From positions 434,001 through 498,000 of the forward strand of contig NZ_JAWDIC010000001.1 of the NCBI RefSeq assembly GCF_032464895.1: 64,000 bases of DNA, in the 5' to 3' direction. The position numbers and the translations under genes are program-made. How positions within the stretch are numbered: the stretch's first letter is position 1; every line of letters starts with the position of its first letter. This document shows positions 16,031 to 24,998 of the stretch, piece by piece. The notes below the pieces were generated by a model. It saw nothing but the letters and a program-made list of their open reading frames with translations, was not told the DNA's origin and searched no databases. Origin of the DNA: Phycicoccus sp. M110.8 (GTDB lineage: Bacteria; Actinomycetota; Actinomycetes; Actinomycetales; Dermatophilaceae).

Positions 16031-16282
16031 ACCTCACCTCCCTCACGCAATGCCAAGACGGGTGAGAGCATCCCTACAAGGGAACCCCCGTGGGGCGTCC
16101 AGAGCAAGAGTCCACTCCATGGCAGTGGTTGCCATCGCGAGTGCCCAGCCGCCGGCGACACGATCTCGCGCACGAGTCGTGCGCTTTGCCACCGTCAGTC
16201 GCTCTGATCGTCCTCGGGGATGCGTGCGGCGCCGCGCCCAACGCTGGCGATCACGGCGGTCTGGAGGCACAGGGGCCCATCG

Positions 16283-16609
16283 TCAGCGACGGTTTGTGTT
16301 GAAGGCTGGTGCTTCGGCTGCGTTGGCTGACCCGGCGTGCCCTCCGGTGAGTTGCTTGCGGTGTTCGGCGGCGTTGGCTGAGGAGGTGCCGTTGGTGACG
16401 GTGCCCCAAGCGGCGAACAGGGTTGCGCCGTAGACGATCTGGGCCTTGGCTCGGTCCCGATCGGCCAACCTGCCTTCCTGTGCGAGTGTCGCGCCGGTCG
16501 CTTGGCGGACAGGCGATGCCTGGACCGGGCCGGTGCTCAGGACCGCCGGCAGCACGGCGGCGGCGAGGATGCAGAGCCCGCGGGCGTGGGTGGGGTGGCT
16601 GAGTTCCAT
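16283..16609 (-). CDS. Small secreted protein, unrecognised
   Basis: A 108-residue product starting at an ATG preceded by AGAAGG. Residues ~10-32 form a signal peptide (ILAAAVLPAVLSTGPVQASP). The mature part is polar and carries SANAAE twice, about 15 residues apart. No family is recognised. The open frame extends upstream to 16801, but that extension has no ribosome-binding site and would place the signal peptide internally. It may be a secreted peptide or a degenerate gene. Confidence 0.48.
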   Translation of the reverse strand: MELSHPTHARGLCILAAAVLPAVLSTGPVQASPVRQATGATLAQEGRLADRDRAKAQIVYGATLFAAWGTVTNGTSSANAAEHRKQLTGGHAGSANAAEAPAFNTNRR

Positions 16610-16797
16610 GACATGCACCTTCTTCGGTGGGGTGCTCGAGGCAGCGGCCAGCGTGCCGTCGAGCGTGGCGGACGGTCGAAACATGGGTGGGGTGGCGTTC
16701 AGGCGCAGGGCCGGATCGGCAGCGGCCCGGGGGTGGGCTCTCCATGGAGCAGGCCGGGCCGTAGCGCGCGGTTCAAGTTCGGATTGAACGGGTTGGT

Positions 16798-17856
16798 TCA
16801 CGGTCCCGTGCCGGTGGGCTGGGAGCGCCAGGCGACTGGACCAGATTCACCTGGCGGTCCTGCCGCGGTGGCGGGAACCATGGTGGTGAGGTGGCCGTCC
16901 TGGCTGACCTCGACGAGGACCCTGCGCTCCGGGTCCAGGGTGGACACGACAAGCCGTCCACTCGGCGACACGTCCATCCACGGTCGCAGGTCGCTGGTGC
17001 AGTAGCACGTCCCTACTTGAGCGACCTGATGGAGGTCTTGGCCGTCGGCGCGGATCGAGTCCACCGAGATCGCGCCGGCCGCGTCCGGGTTCCACTGCTT
17101 TTCCCTCCACCGCAGGTAGGAGAAGTGCGTGCCGTCCTGTGACCACCGGGGGTCGCCGAGGGAATAGTGCCTCCACTTGAAGATGACCTCGGGGTGCTCG
17201 CCCGACAGCTCGACGGTCATGACGGCCCCTTCGCCCTCTGCTATGCCGGTCAGGGCGACAAGGCCGGCTGCGTTCACGTGCAGTCCTGTCACGGACCAGC
17301 CCGCCGGCAGCGCGACGGCGCTCGCCGGGCCGCCGTTCACGGGAACACGTACCAGTCCATGGGGCGAGGCTGTGACCAGCTGCTTGGAGTCCGGTGACCA
17401 CGCCACCGGGCACGAGGGCTGACGGCACGGCCCGAGCTTGCGGTCGGCGCCGGTGGTGACGTCGAGGAGGTTCAGCACGCCCCCGGCGCTGAAGGCGAGG
17501 GTCGAGCCGTCCGGGGAGAACGCCATCGGCGTCGGTACGTCGGACTTGATCTTGGCGGTCAGGGTGGGCAGTGACCCACCGACCACGCTCAGGCCGCTGC
17601 GGCCGTTCTGGAACACCAGCCACTCCACCCTGGCCGGCGGCCTCGGGGTGGCCGGCAGGGCCTGCCGGCGTGGCCACGGGGCGGTGACGACTATCAGGAC
17701 GATCGCGGCGGCGGCGGCCGCAGCCACGATCCACCCGACCCGGCCGCGAGTCCGGTCACGGCGCAGGTCGCGCAGTCGGGCCTCCACGTCGAGGGTGCGC
17801 TCGGTGTCGGCCCACAGGTCTGCCGCTGCGCTGCGTCCCAGCTCTTCCAGGCTCAT
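16798..17856 (-). CDS. Membrane-anchored beta-propeller protein, probable anti-sigma factor
   Basis: A 352-residue protein with a short cytoplasmic N-terminus (~40 residues, charged helix), one membrane helix at about 42-60, and an extracytoplasmic TolB/WD40-like propeller with repeats such as PMAFSPDGSTLAFS, PVAWSPDSKQLVTA and DPRWSQDGTHFSYL. Its ATG overlaps the stop of the ECF sigma factor gene by four bases, the arrangement of sigma/anti-sigma pairs. The N-terminal segment would be the sigma-binding part and the propeller the sensor. No zinc-binding HxxxCxxC motif is visible, so it would be a non-ZAS type if it is an anti-sigma factor. Confidence 0.8.
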   Translation of the reverse strand: MSLEELGRSAAADLWADTERTLDVEARLRDLRRDRTRGRVGWIVAAAAAAAIVLIVVTAPWPRRQALPATPRPPARVEWLVFQNGRSGLSVVGGSLPTLTAKIKSDVPTPMAFSPDGSTLAFSAGGVLNLLDVTTGADRKLGPCRQPSCPVAWSPDSKQLVTASPHGLVRVPVNGGPASAVALPAGWSVTGLHVNAAGLVALTGIAEGEGAVMTVELSGEHPEVIFKWRHYSLGDPRWSQDGTHFSYLRWREKQWNPDAAGAISVDSIRADGQDLHQVAQVGTCYCTSDLRPWMDVSPSGRLVVSTLDPERRVLVEVSQDGHLTTMVPATAAGPPGESGPVAWRSQPTGTGP

Positions 17857-18407
17857 GACTCCACCTCCACCGCGAGCCCCATGGACCGCGCGAGCGTCTG
17901 CCGAGCCCGGCTCAGGTGCACCTTGACGCTGCCCTCGGAGATTTCCAGGGTGCGGGCCACGTCAGCGACCGACAGGTCGAATACGTAGTGCAATGCCACT
18001 ACCTGCCTCTGCCGTCGCGGAAGCGTCCGCACCAGGTGCCAGAACTCGTCCGGGCCGCCCAGCTTCTCTACGGTCTGCGGAGCCCCAGAGCGCCGGAACG
18101 CCCGCGCCTCGGACAGGTGACGACGGAACTGCGACACCGCGAGGTTCGTGCAGGCACGCCGTACGTATGCCTCCGGGTGCGCCAGCTCGCGGATGGTCAA
18201 CCAGCGGCGGTAGGCGACCATCATGGCCTCCTGCGCCACGTCTTCGGCCAATCCGGGCGGCGCCAGCGCCCGGGCCAAGACCACCAGGCCGGGAAGCTCG
18301 GCACGGTAGAAGTCCTCGAACGAGCGGCCTCGACCCGATGTGAAGGCCGACGAGAGCCCCCCACCCGGCTTCGGCGGCCGGGCGCCGACCCACGGCGCCT
18401 TCGTCAT
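17853..18407 (-). CDS. ECF RNA polymerase sigma factor, SigE-like
   Basis: A 184-residue sigma factor with region 2 (FEDFYRAELPGLVVLARAL ... AEDVAQEAMMVAYRRW) and region 4 (LPRRQRQVVALHYVFDLSV, then ISEGSVKVHLSRARQTL). It lacks region 3, as all ECF factors do. The start is uncertain: an ATG at 18407 fits, with a GTG six bases earlier, but no good ribosome-binding site is visible. It overlaps the propeller protein gene, its likely anti-sigma partner. The signal is presumably extracytoplasmic. Confidence 0.92.
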   Translation of the reverse strand: MTKAPWVGARPPKPGGGLSSAFTSGRGRSFEDFYRAELPGLVVLARALAPPGLAEDVAQEAMMVAYRRWLTIRELAHPEAYVRRACTNLAVSQFRRHLSEARAFRRSGAPQTVEKLGGPDEFWHLVRTLPRRQRQVVALHYVFDLSVADVARTLEISEGSVKVHLSRARQTLARSMGLAVEVES

Positions 18408-18863
18408 GCCCACTGATCGCCTCAGGCACAACGTCGGGTTGACACCCGCGCAAACATTTCGGGCCGACTGCCCACCCAACCACGGTCCCAAGACAGCCAA
18501 ACCAGCGGATCCACCGCAGGTTCGAGATCAGCCAGCACGTCGCGAACCTCGAATCAGGGTCGAACCGGGACGACGAGCCGACCAAGCGAGGCGCGACACA
18601 CCCCGCGACGCGGAGATTTGTCCTTGCTGGCGCCGCCCCGCCAAGCTCAGAGCCGAGCCGAGCCGAGCCGAGCGGATCGTGCACCCCGCGGGCGCGCCCT
18701 CACCGGGTCCTCCGGGAACCTGAGGTGGTGCGTCACAACGTCGCTTGGGCCTGACTGTGACGCGGGTTACCGAGGGATCCGGGGTGTTCCGTCTTCGTCG
18801 CAAGCTCTCTGCTTCCGAAGAATCTCGGACGTTGTCACTGTCCCGTTGGCTGGTCCGGGAGGG
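18408..18863. other. Gene-poor gap upstream of the sigma factor
   Basis: No gene is supported. It should hold the promoter of the sigma operon on the minus strand; a TGTCAACCC stretch near 18435 is a possible ECF-type −35 and would make the operon self-activating, but this is speculative. A GAGCC tandem repeat sits at 18650-18673. Confidence 0.4.
18650..18673. repeat. GAGCC pentanucleotide tandem repeat
   Basis: Four full copies of GAGCC and a partial fifth lie head to tail in a non-coding gap. Such repeats can expand or contract by slippage. Confidence 0.85.
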
Positions 18864-19535
18864 CTACAGCGCGTGGGTTGCGGTCAGGATTGCCTTGGTA
18901 AGCTCGTCGGGCTGGCTGAGTGCGAGCAGATGCCCGCCGGGAATGATCACGGGGTCGGCGCGTAGGCGTTCGCGGGCGAGGTGCTGCTGGAACTCGAGGG
19001 GGAAGAAGCGGTCGTCCCGCCCGGCTATGACCGTGGTGGACTCGGGCCACGCCGAAAAGGTGCACGGGTCCCGGAACGGGCGAGGTGACTGCTCACCTTT
19101 GGGTGTGGCGGTGGCCAGGACCTCCGGCGGCACGTCATGGAGAAGGTAGGTACCGGGGTCGAAGTCCGTGGGATAGCCCTGGCGTGAGGCGTTGGCGCTG
19201 CGGGCTTCGACGGCGCCGGTGTTGCCCCACCACGCCGCTGGCGTCTCGCCGGGGCTCGGGGTCATCGGGTTGACGAGAACGACCGCGACGGCCTGCAGGG
19301 CGTCCAGCACCAAGGCTGCGGTGAAGGCACCCATGGAGGCCGCGACGACGACCCCCTCTCGGGCTGCCCCGGCAGCGTCGAGGACCGCCTGGGCGTAGTC
19401 CGGCAGACCCTTGCTGTCGTCGTCGGCGGGTAGCTCCACAGCGATCGCGTCAGCCCCGGCGGCGGCCAGGCGCGCGGTGACGAGGTGCCAGTACCAGGCG
19501 CGTCCGCCGGCGCCGGGGATGAGAACGTATGCCAC
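18864..19535 (-). CDS. Alpha/beta hydrolase (esterase-like)
   Basis: A 223-residue cytoplasmic hydrolase. VAYVLIPGAGG carries the oxyanion-hole Gly pair, AASMGAF holds the nucleophile Ser (an A-S-M-G variant of the elbow), IAGRDDRFFP the Asp and GGHLLALSQP the His. The short lid resembles the EstC/salicylate-esterase group. I chose the GTG at 19535 because a TGGAG sequence lies upstream and it places the hydrolase fold at the N-terminus; longer readings add an unlikely Arg-rich tail. The substrate is unknown. Confidence 0.86.
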   Translation of the reverse strand: MAYVLIPGAGGRAWYWHLVTARLAAAGADAIAVELPADDDSKGLPDYAQAVLDAAGAAREGVVVAASMGAFTAALVLDALQAVAVVLVNPMTPSPGETPAAWWGNTGAVEARSANASRQGYPTDFDPGTYLLHDVPPEVLATATPKGEQSPRPFRDPCTFSAWPESTTVIAGRDDRFFPLEFQQHLARERLRADPVIIPGGHLLALSQPDELTKAILTATHAL

Positions 19536-19762
19536 GGGGACTCCAACGTCGTTGCTCGACCCACCATCGCACGCGGCGATGGACCGGTCGACAGGGTTTT
19601 CAGTCGGGCTGCCGACCCGCCTTCGGGGCGGCACGAGGGCGAGGCTCGACGTGCGTCACGGCGACAGGTGGTCATCCTCCCGACCCGGTGGGAGAGCCTG
19701 TTCGGGACAGCGGACGCGGCAGCCTCGCTCTCGTCATTTGCCGCCCAGCGCCCGCTCAGAGC

Positions 19763-20536
19763 TCAGAGCCCGTCGAAGACGTCGGTCAGGGGTGGGTGCG
19801 GGCCGGTTGGTGGGGGCCAGACCAGGGTGGCCCATTCGCGGCTGACGATCCGGGCGAGCCGTTGCTCGTCGACGGGGTCGTCGGCCATGACGTGGAGCTG
19901 ACTGCGATGCTCGAGGATGCCGGCGACGATGCGTGGGGCGACGGTCCGGCAATCGACGACGAGGTGGACCTTGTCGTCCGGGACGCCACGGCCGTGGTAG
20001 ACCTCGGTGGGGTCGAAGACCGGCAGGTTCAGTGCCCTGCGCTGGTGTTGCCAGCGGTCGAAGACGGACTGCGGCAGGACGTGGTGCAGCAGGCGGCGGA
20101 AGCCGGGGCCGGCCCCGCGGGCCAGGGCGAAGGCGGCGTCCGTGCAGGCGCCGACCGTGATGTGGTCGGGGTGTCCGGTGATGCCGTCCGGCCCGAAGCC
20201 CGCGACCACCACCGGCTTCTCCTCGGCCAGGATCTCGGCGATGCGGGCGGTCAGCTCGTCGGCGGGGACCTCGCTCAGTCCTCCGTCGGGGTAGTCCAGC
20301 CACTCGTGCCGGTCCGGTGGGCGCCCCACGGCGCGCCATGCCGCTTCGCTCTCGGCCTGACGGATCGCGCCGAGGGTGTCCCGGGTCGCCGGGAAGCCGG
20401 GGCGGATGTCGCCGGCCTCCCCGCGGGTGGCGTGGACGAGGACGAACCGGAACCCGGCATCCTCGGTGTGCAGGGCCACGGTCCCGGCCCAGCTGAACGC
20501 CTCGTCATCCGGGTGGGCGACGACGACGGCGAACAC
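19763..20536 (-). CDS. PIG-L family deacetylase
   Basis: A 257-residue LmbE/PIG-L hydrolase. The N-terminal AHPDDE motif supplies the zinc His/Asp and the catalytic Asp, and the later GHPDHITVG motif supplies the third metal ligand. Family members deacetylate N-acetylglucosaminyl compounds, such as mycothiol precursors or glycolipids. The GTG start at 20536 is 11 bases after the amidohydrolase gene on the same strand, so the two are probably co-transcribed. The mycothiol pathway genes are not nearby, so the substrate is open. Confidence 0.93.
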   Translation of the reverse strand: MFAVVVAHPDDEAFSWAGTVALHTEDAGFRFVLVHATRGEAGDIRPGFPATRDTLGAIRQAESEAAWRAVGRPPDRHEWLDYPDGGLSEVPADELTARIAEILAEEKPVVVAGFGPDGITGHPDHITVGACTDAAFALARGAGPGFRRLLHHVLPQSVFDRWQHQRRALNLPVFDPTEVYHGRGVPDDKVHLVVDCRTVAPRIVAGILEHRSQLHVMADDPVDEQRLARIVSREWATLVWPPPTGPHPPLTDVFDGL

Positions 20537-20547
20537 CCGGCTCGTGG

Positions 20548-21783
20548 TCAGCGGAGCACCTCCAGTGCGCGAGCCAAATCAGCCCGCTGCCCCCTGACGA
20601 CAACCTCGCGTGGCTGGCTGAGGGCCGCCGGCTCGGTCGACACGTCCCCGTCGACGAGGAGGAGGTCCGCGACGTGGTCGGTGGCCAGTCGGCCAGTGAC
20701 TCCGCCGAGAGAGCAGGCCTCGGCCGCCACCGACGTCGCGGCCGCGAGGGCCGCCGCGGTGTCGTACCCGGCCTCGACCATCTCGCCCACCGTCCGCCAC
20801 ACGTTGCCGTGCTTCTTCGCCGGGGCCATCCCCGAGTCGACCCCGCTGACGATCCGGACGCCGTGCTCGCGCAGCTGCCCCAGCTGTGTGATCCTGCGGG
20901 CGTACAGCTCGTCGAATGTGCTGACGCCGAACCCCGCCATGAGGGCCGCGAGGTGCGGGGGCGGAGCAGGCATCAGCGCATGCAGGGAGCGGTCGTTGCC
21001 CATCGTCAGGTCGACGAACGTGCCCCGGCGAGCCGCGTCCGCGAGGACCTGATCGTCCAGGTGCGCGTCCATCCCGACCGCCAGGCCGGTGAAGTGCTCG
21101 ATCCCGTCGACCCCCGCCGACAGCGCGTACTCCATCGCCAGGAGCGAGTGGGCGTGGGCGACCAGGGGCAGACCGGCACGGTGCGCCTCATCCGTCAGAG
21201 CCGACAGCTGGTCCGCGGTGAACTGGGCACCTAGCTGGTCGGAGTCCGGGGTGGCGAAGCCGCCGGACGCCATCACCTTGACGACGTCGACACCTCTCTC
21301 CGCCCGCTCCACGACAGCCGCGCGAAGGTCGCTCTCCGTCGTACCCCGAACGGCACCCCCGAGGAAGTGGCAGTGGCCCGCCGGGATGGTGATCGGCGGC
21401 CCGGCCACCACGACCCGGGGCAGCCCCGGGACCTCACGGAACGCCAGCGTCCGGTACCCGACGTCGCCCAGGTCCCGCACCGTCGTGACTCCCGAGGCGA
21501 GGTGTGCCCGTAGGGAGGCGAGAACGACGGCGTCGACCTCCTCGCCGGTCATCACCCCCGCACGCTCCAGGCCGCCCATCGTGCAGTCCGCCACGAGGTG
21601 GGTGTGGCAGTCGATGAGGCCGGGCAGCAAAGTTCCCCAGTGCTCCTCGACCCCCACCCCGGTCGGGACGACGTAGTCGAACGGCTCCACCGCCACGATC
21701 CGCCCCGCCTCCACCAGCACGGTCGCTCCGCCCGGCAGGAACCGCTCACCGTCGAAGGCGTGCACCGCGCGCACAGCGAACAT
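20548..21783 (-). CDS. Metal-dependent amidohydrolase (imidazolonepropionase/prolidase-like)
   Basis: A 411-residue amidohydrolase-superfamily enzyme. The HxH metal motif is in LIDCHTHLVAD, the carboxylated-Lys position in VVKVMASGGF, metal His residues in VAHAHSLL and GIEHFTG, and the catalytic Asp in VSGVDSGM. This set is typical of the Xaa-Pro dipeptidase/aryldialkylphosphatase-like branch that cleaves amide bonds with a binuclear zinc centre. The ATG at 21783 gives the normal family start; upstream in-frame codons lack homology. It sits upstream of the PIG-L gene in one unit. Confidence 0.92.
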   Translation of the reverse strand: MFAVRAVHAFDGERFLPGGATVLVEAGRIVAVEPFDYVVPTGVGVEEHWGTLLPGLIDCHTHLVADCTMGGLERAGVMTGEEVDAVVLASLRAHLASGVTTVRDLGDVGYRTLAFREVPGLPRVVVAGPPITIPAGHCHFLGGAVRGTTESDLRAAVVERAERGVDVVKVMASGGFATPDSDQLGAQFTADQLSALTDEAHRAGLPLVAHAHSLLAMEYALSAGVDGIEHFTGLAVGMDAHLDDQVLADAARRGTFVDLTMGNDRSLHALMPAPPPHLAALMAGFGVSTFDELYARRITQLGQLREHGVRIVSGVDSGMAPAKKHGNVWRTVGEMVEAGYDTAAALAAATSVAAEACSLGGVTGRLATDHVADLLLVDGDVSTEPAALSQPREVVVRGQRADLARALEVLR

Positions 21784-21929
21784 GCGCCCATCGTCCTCCC
21801 GTGAACCGGCGGTGGCCAGAGCCTTCTGTCCACGCCACGGCCCCCCGGGGCTGCAAGATGCCGCAGTCACTCACACCCGTTTCCAAGCGCGCATGAGGGA
21901 GCCCACAACCCATTGCACTCAGCCGCGCG

Positions 21930-22120
21930 TCAGCGCACCTCTTCCTGCCGGGAGTGGATACCGACGAGGCGCGCCATATAGAAGCCGGCGGCACGGAGCA
22001 CCCAGAGGAGGAGCAGCACCCAGACTCCGGCGTGCCCCACCAGTTCTTCGTAGTGATTCCGACAACGAGACCCAAGACGCCCACCCCGAGGACGAGCGGG
22101 TAGGAGAGGCGTCGCCCCAA
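21930..22120 (-). pseudogene. Small two-helix membrane protein gene with a probable frameshift
   Basis: From a TTG at 22120 the minus strand reads LSYPLVLGVGVLGLVVGI, a clear membrane helix, and then turns into Cys/Ser-rich nonsense. One base over, the same DNA reads HYEELVGHAGVWVLLLLWVL and RAAGFYMARL to a TGA at 21930, a second membrane helix with a basic end. Joining the frames near 22065 gives a sensible protein of about 65 residues. This suggests a one-base lesion, or a sequencing error. No family recognised. Confidence 0.42.
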
Positions 22121-22370
22121 GAGCCGAGTGGTCCCCGGAGACTAGGACCCGGCGACCTCGAGAATCGCAAATTCCCGTGGGACGGACGCGTCCTTCCGCC
22201 GCTTGACGGCGCTATGCCTGCTGATCAGGGCTCCAGCAGTTTGACCACAGACTCTCGACCAAACTTGACCAAGCTCCTGCTCAGACGCCCCGGCTGTCTC
22301 GCACCCGAGGAGGTGCCGCTCTTGTTGTGGACAGCCTGCGTCTACGACGCAGGGTGATGGTCTCGGATCT

Positions 22371-23150
22371 TCAGACAGGCTTCCGGGCGCCGGCCACGAG
22401 GCGTGCAGTAAGAAACCAGACGACTGTCCAGGCAATCGCTGCGACGCCCCACACGCGGCCGCCGCTCGACGGAACTTCGGGGTTGATGATCGACGCCACC
22501 CCGAACAGAAGCACAGCGACGGCCACGGACAGCGCCGAGATGCTTCGGTGGTTCGTGCGCTGAGTGGCTGCCAAGAGTGCGATCACGCCTGAAGCCAGCA
22601 GCATCGCTGTGACGACGGACCAGTGAGAAGGGACGAACGCGAACGAGTCGCGTGGTGGGAGGTCGTCTCGCCCGTGAGCTGCGTTCACTGCGGCGGCCGC
22701 CCACGCCGGCACGACGAGCACGAGCGCACAGCCCAGCATCCAACGACTGCCGCCCGCGCCCCACCCCCCTCGACGGAGGAGGAGGCTCCTCCGATTCGGG
22801 TGAAGAGCCCACAGGAGAGCAAGGGGCACAACCACGCCCAGGGCACCCATGACCCCGACGACCTCGGCGGTCGACACGGACGCGAACAGAAGTGCCAGGG
22901 CGAAGATCACCAGCTGGGCAAACGCCATGGCAGCGTCCGGGCCCCCGCGTGCCAGACGGGCGAAGGCCGGGCAGAGGAGGACTAAGCCGAGCACACCGAA
23001 GACCACGTCGCTCATTGCCGAACTCGTGGCTGCCCCCTCCCCCGCCGGCATGAGCCCCCCGACCAGGTCCAGCAACGCCAAGGACGGCACGCAGAACACG
23101 AACGCGCAGAGTGCCGCCACCCACTGAAAGGGCCGCCCGCGAACACGCAT
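22371..23150 (-). CDS. Integral membrane protein, unrecognised
   Basis: A 259-residue protein with about seven hydrophobic helices separated by short loops, including a central RRSLLLRRGGWGAGG loop that is strongly basic and probably cytoplasmic. No transporter or enzyme motif is visible. The ATG at 23150 shares its A with the TGA of the preceding small gene (TGATG), so translation is coupled. The pair may form a membrane unit; nothing in the sequence indicates a substrate. Confidence 0.72.
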   Translation of the reverse strand: MRVRGRPFQWVAALCAFVFCVPSLALLDLVGGLMPAGEGAATSSAMSDVVFGVLGLVLLCPAFARLARGGPDAAMAFAQLVIFALALLFASVSTAEVVGVMGALGVVVPLALLWALHPNRRSLLLRRGGWGAGGSRWMLGCALVLVVPAWAAAAVNAAHGRDDLPPRDSFAFVPSHWSVVTAMLLASGVIALLAATQRTNHRSISALSVAVAVLLFGVASIINPEVPSSGGRVWGVAAIAWTVVWFLTARLVAGARKPV

Positions 23151-23308
23151 CAGAGGGAGAAGCCGCCGTCGCCAAGGTCATGGGGCGACGTCACATTCGG
23201 TGGGCGGTCACCGATCGTGGATCCACTGATGCTGTGCCGGCGATCCCACAACCACGCCCCAACCACAAGCAGCAGTAACACGATGCCCGCGATGCTCCAG
23301 AAACACAT
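23150..23308 (-). CDS. Small single-helix membrane protein
   Basis: A 52-residue product (ATG at 23308 after an AGGGA sequence) beginning MCFWSIAGIVLLLLVVGAWL, one membrane helix, followed by a short polar tail with WDRRH directly after the helix. It overlaps the next membrane protein gene by one base. A longer in-frame start at 23350 adds a charged N-terminus and is less likely. No family recognised. Confidence 0.52.
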   Translation of the reverse strand: MCFWSIAGIVLLLLVVGAWLWDRRHSISGSTIGDRPPNVTSPHDLGDGGFSL

Positions 23309-23421
23309 GGCAGGTCCCTTCCGCCACCCATGCGCCCGCTCCTTCCCCATCGTCCCACCGCCTCGACCGGCTGCCGACGATGTTCCATCGAGGTGCGAGC
23401 GGGCGCGCCCCGCGCTCGACC

Positions 23422-24402
23422 CTAGAGCTGGATGCGCCAGATCTCGCCATCCAGGGTGGTGACGTAACCGCTCCTTCCGATGAGCTCCAGCGACGTCGGA
23501 CGGTCGAGCGCCGTGGCCACCGGTCGCATCGACCCGTCAGGCGCGACTTGCTGCAGGGTACCGGTGTCCGGCAGCGCCGGTGAGCCCGCCGGATCCCCGG
23601 AGTAGTCACCCTGGGACAACGCGTAAAGGCGATGTCCGGACCGTTCGACATCGACAAGAAGCGGAGCCCCCGAGGCGACGACCGACGCGGGATCCGTCTG
23701 ACTGCGGAAGGCGAGCACGCGACCGTCCTGGGGCTGGTGCGGGACCGGCCCGGCCTGCGCCATCAGGATGGTGCCGCCCTGTCGTTCCAAACCGGTAGGC
23801 ACCACGTTGGGGAAGGCCCGGTACTCGGTTACGGTCCCGTCGAGGCGGACATCCAGGAGGCGGTTGTGGTGCCCGTCGGTCACCAGGAAGCCGCCCCTCC
23901 ACGGCTCCATGGCGTACAGCACCCCGGTGGGGACGTCGAACGGTGTAGCGGGTGGATGCGTCAGCGCCCATGCGCCGATGTCGGCAACCAGTACCGGCGG
24001 GCGCCCCGGCGTGATCCGGTACAGGCCGTCAGCGGAGGAGCCTCCCACCAACGGGTCCACCAGGGTGACGATCGCGTAGGCCGTGCCATCGAGGAACGCG
24101 ACGTCCATCGCACCACCGATGCCGATGGCGGGATTCATGACAGGCAGGCCGCTGGCGAACGTCGAGACCGCCCCACTGTGCGGGTCGACCCGGGTCACCC
24201 TGCCGACAGCGCTCTCGGTGACGTAGAGCATGCCGTCGGGGCCAACGGTGCTGCCGAAGCCGTTGCTCAGCCCGGAGGTGAGGAGGGACCGCGCTCCGCG
24301 GTGCTCCGTGGTTTGGGTGGTCCCCCCGAAAGCTGGTCCGGCCGCGGCCGACAGCACAGCGAGCCCGGCGGCCAGAGCAACAAGAAGTCGTCGTGCAGTC
24401 AT
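23422..24402 (-). CDS. Secreted beta-propeller protein, ScyD/ScyE-like
   Basis: A 326-residue exported protein with a signal peptide at residues 1-26 and an NHL/SMP-30-like propeller: GFGSTVGPDGMLYVTES, RVTRVDPHSG, DGHHNRLLDVRLDG and GTLQQVAPDGS are successive blades. The pattern fits the ScyD/ScyE family, named after cyanobacterial scytonemin genes but widespread in actinobacteria without a known role. GGAGGAGCA before the ATG is a strong ribosome-binding site. No scytonemin genes are nearby, so that pathway should not be inferred. Confidence 0.8.
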   Translation of the reverse strand: MTARRLLVALAAGLAVLSAAAGPAFGGTTQTTEHRGARSLLTSGLSNGFGSTVGPDGMLYVTESAVGRVTRVDPHSGAVSTFASGLPVMNPAIGIGGAMDVAFLDGTAYAIVTLVDPLVGGSSADGLYRITPGRPPVLVADIGAWALTHPPATPFDVPTGVLYAMEPWRGGFLVTDGHHNRLLDVRLDGTVTEYRAFPNVVPTGLERQGGTILMAQAGPVPHQPQDGRVLAFRSQTDPASVVASGAPLLVDVERSGHRLYALSQGDYSGDPAGSPALPDTGTLQQVAPDGSMRPVATALDRPTSLELIGRSGYVTTLDGEIWRIQL

Positions 24403-24998
24403 TGCTCCTCCAACAGATCAGTGCGGATGTCTGTGTGAGTCGCGGCCAGTGACCGCGAGGGCCCTGCACTCCAACCGGCCACACTAGCCATGGCCGTTTC
24501 CGAGCGCCTCGGGCAACAGTCGTACTCCCCTGGTGGCCCGCTGCGGGGCCACAGCTGCCCAACCTGCTGTCGTGAGCCACTGACCACGCTCAGGGCCGAA
24601 GTCCGCTGGTGCCGTGAACTCCTGCACGACCGCCTCCGCCAGCCACAGCACGGAACCCCCGCCCGAACACGACGACAGTGAGGACTGCCAGCGCTGGCAC
24701 GCCTCAGTGCACAGTGCGGACGGCAACGCCCCTGGCATGAGCGGCTCCTACGGCGGCGGCGCATGATCGGAGTGCTTCGGCTCTGGCTCTGTGGCTTGAG
24801 AGCTGAGAGCCGGCAAGGGACGCGCCGGCGAGGGCGCGTCCTTCCGCCGCCTGTAGGCGGACCGATGCGTGGCGAAAGGCGATCAGACACCGTGACCGCT
24901 CACCTTCGGGCCCGTGCCATTGCGCTCGGCGAGTTCGGTTCCGAGGGGATCCGTGAGGCTCGGGGGCCGGCCGCCATGGCTCTCGGCCCGTCCTCGCC
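24403..24998. other. Gene-poor gap of about 600 bases
   Basis: Several frames are open but all are Arg/Ser/Cys-rich antisense-type translations without a ribosome-binding site, and I accept none. It contains the paired hairpins at 24818-24860 and a 16-base word (CGCGTCCTTCCGCCGC, 24835-24850) that also occurs at 22187-22202 in another gap. Confidence 0.5.
24818..24860. terminator. Two adjacent hairpins, possible terminator of the SDR gene
   Basis: GGACGCGCC (24818-24826) pairs with 24833-24841, and CCGCCT (24847-24852) pairs with AGGCGG (24855-24860). They lie about 140 bases beyond the SDR stop on the minus strand. No U-tract follows. Confidence 0.4.

Noticed and set aside
16043-16270. A 75-codon minus-strand frame between two small genes
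   Set aside because: Arg-rich composition, no ribosome-binding site, no recognisable domain.
24399-24890. Several 60-180-codon frames in the gap after the ScyD/E-like gene
   Set aside because: They are Arg/Ser/Cys-rich with no ribosome-binding site, as expected from non-coding G+C-rich DNA.
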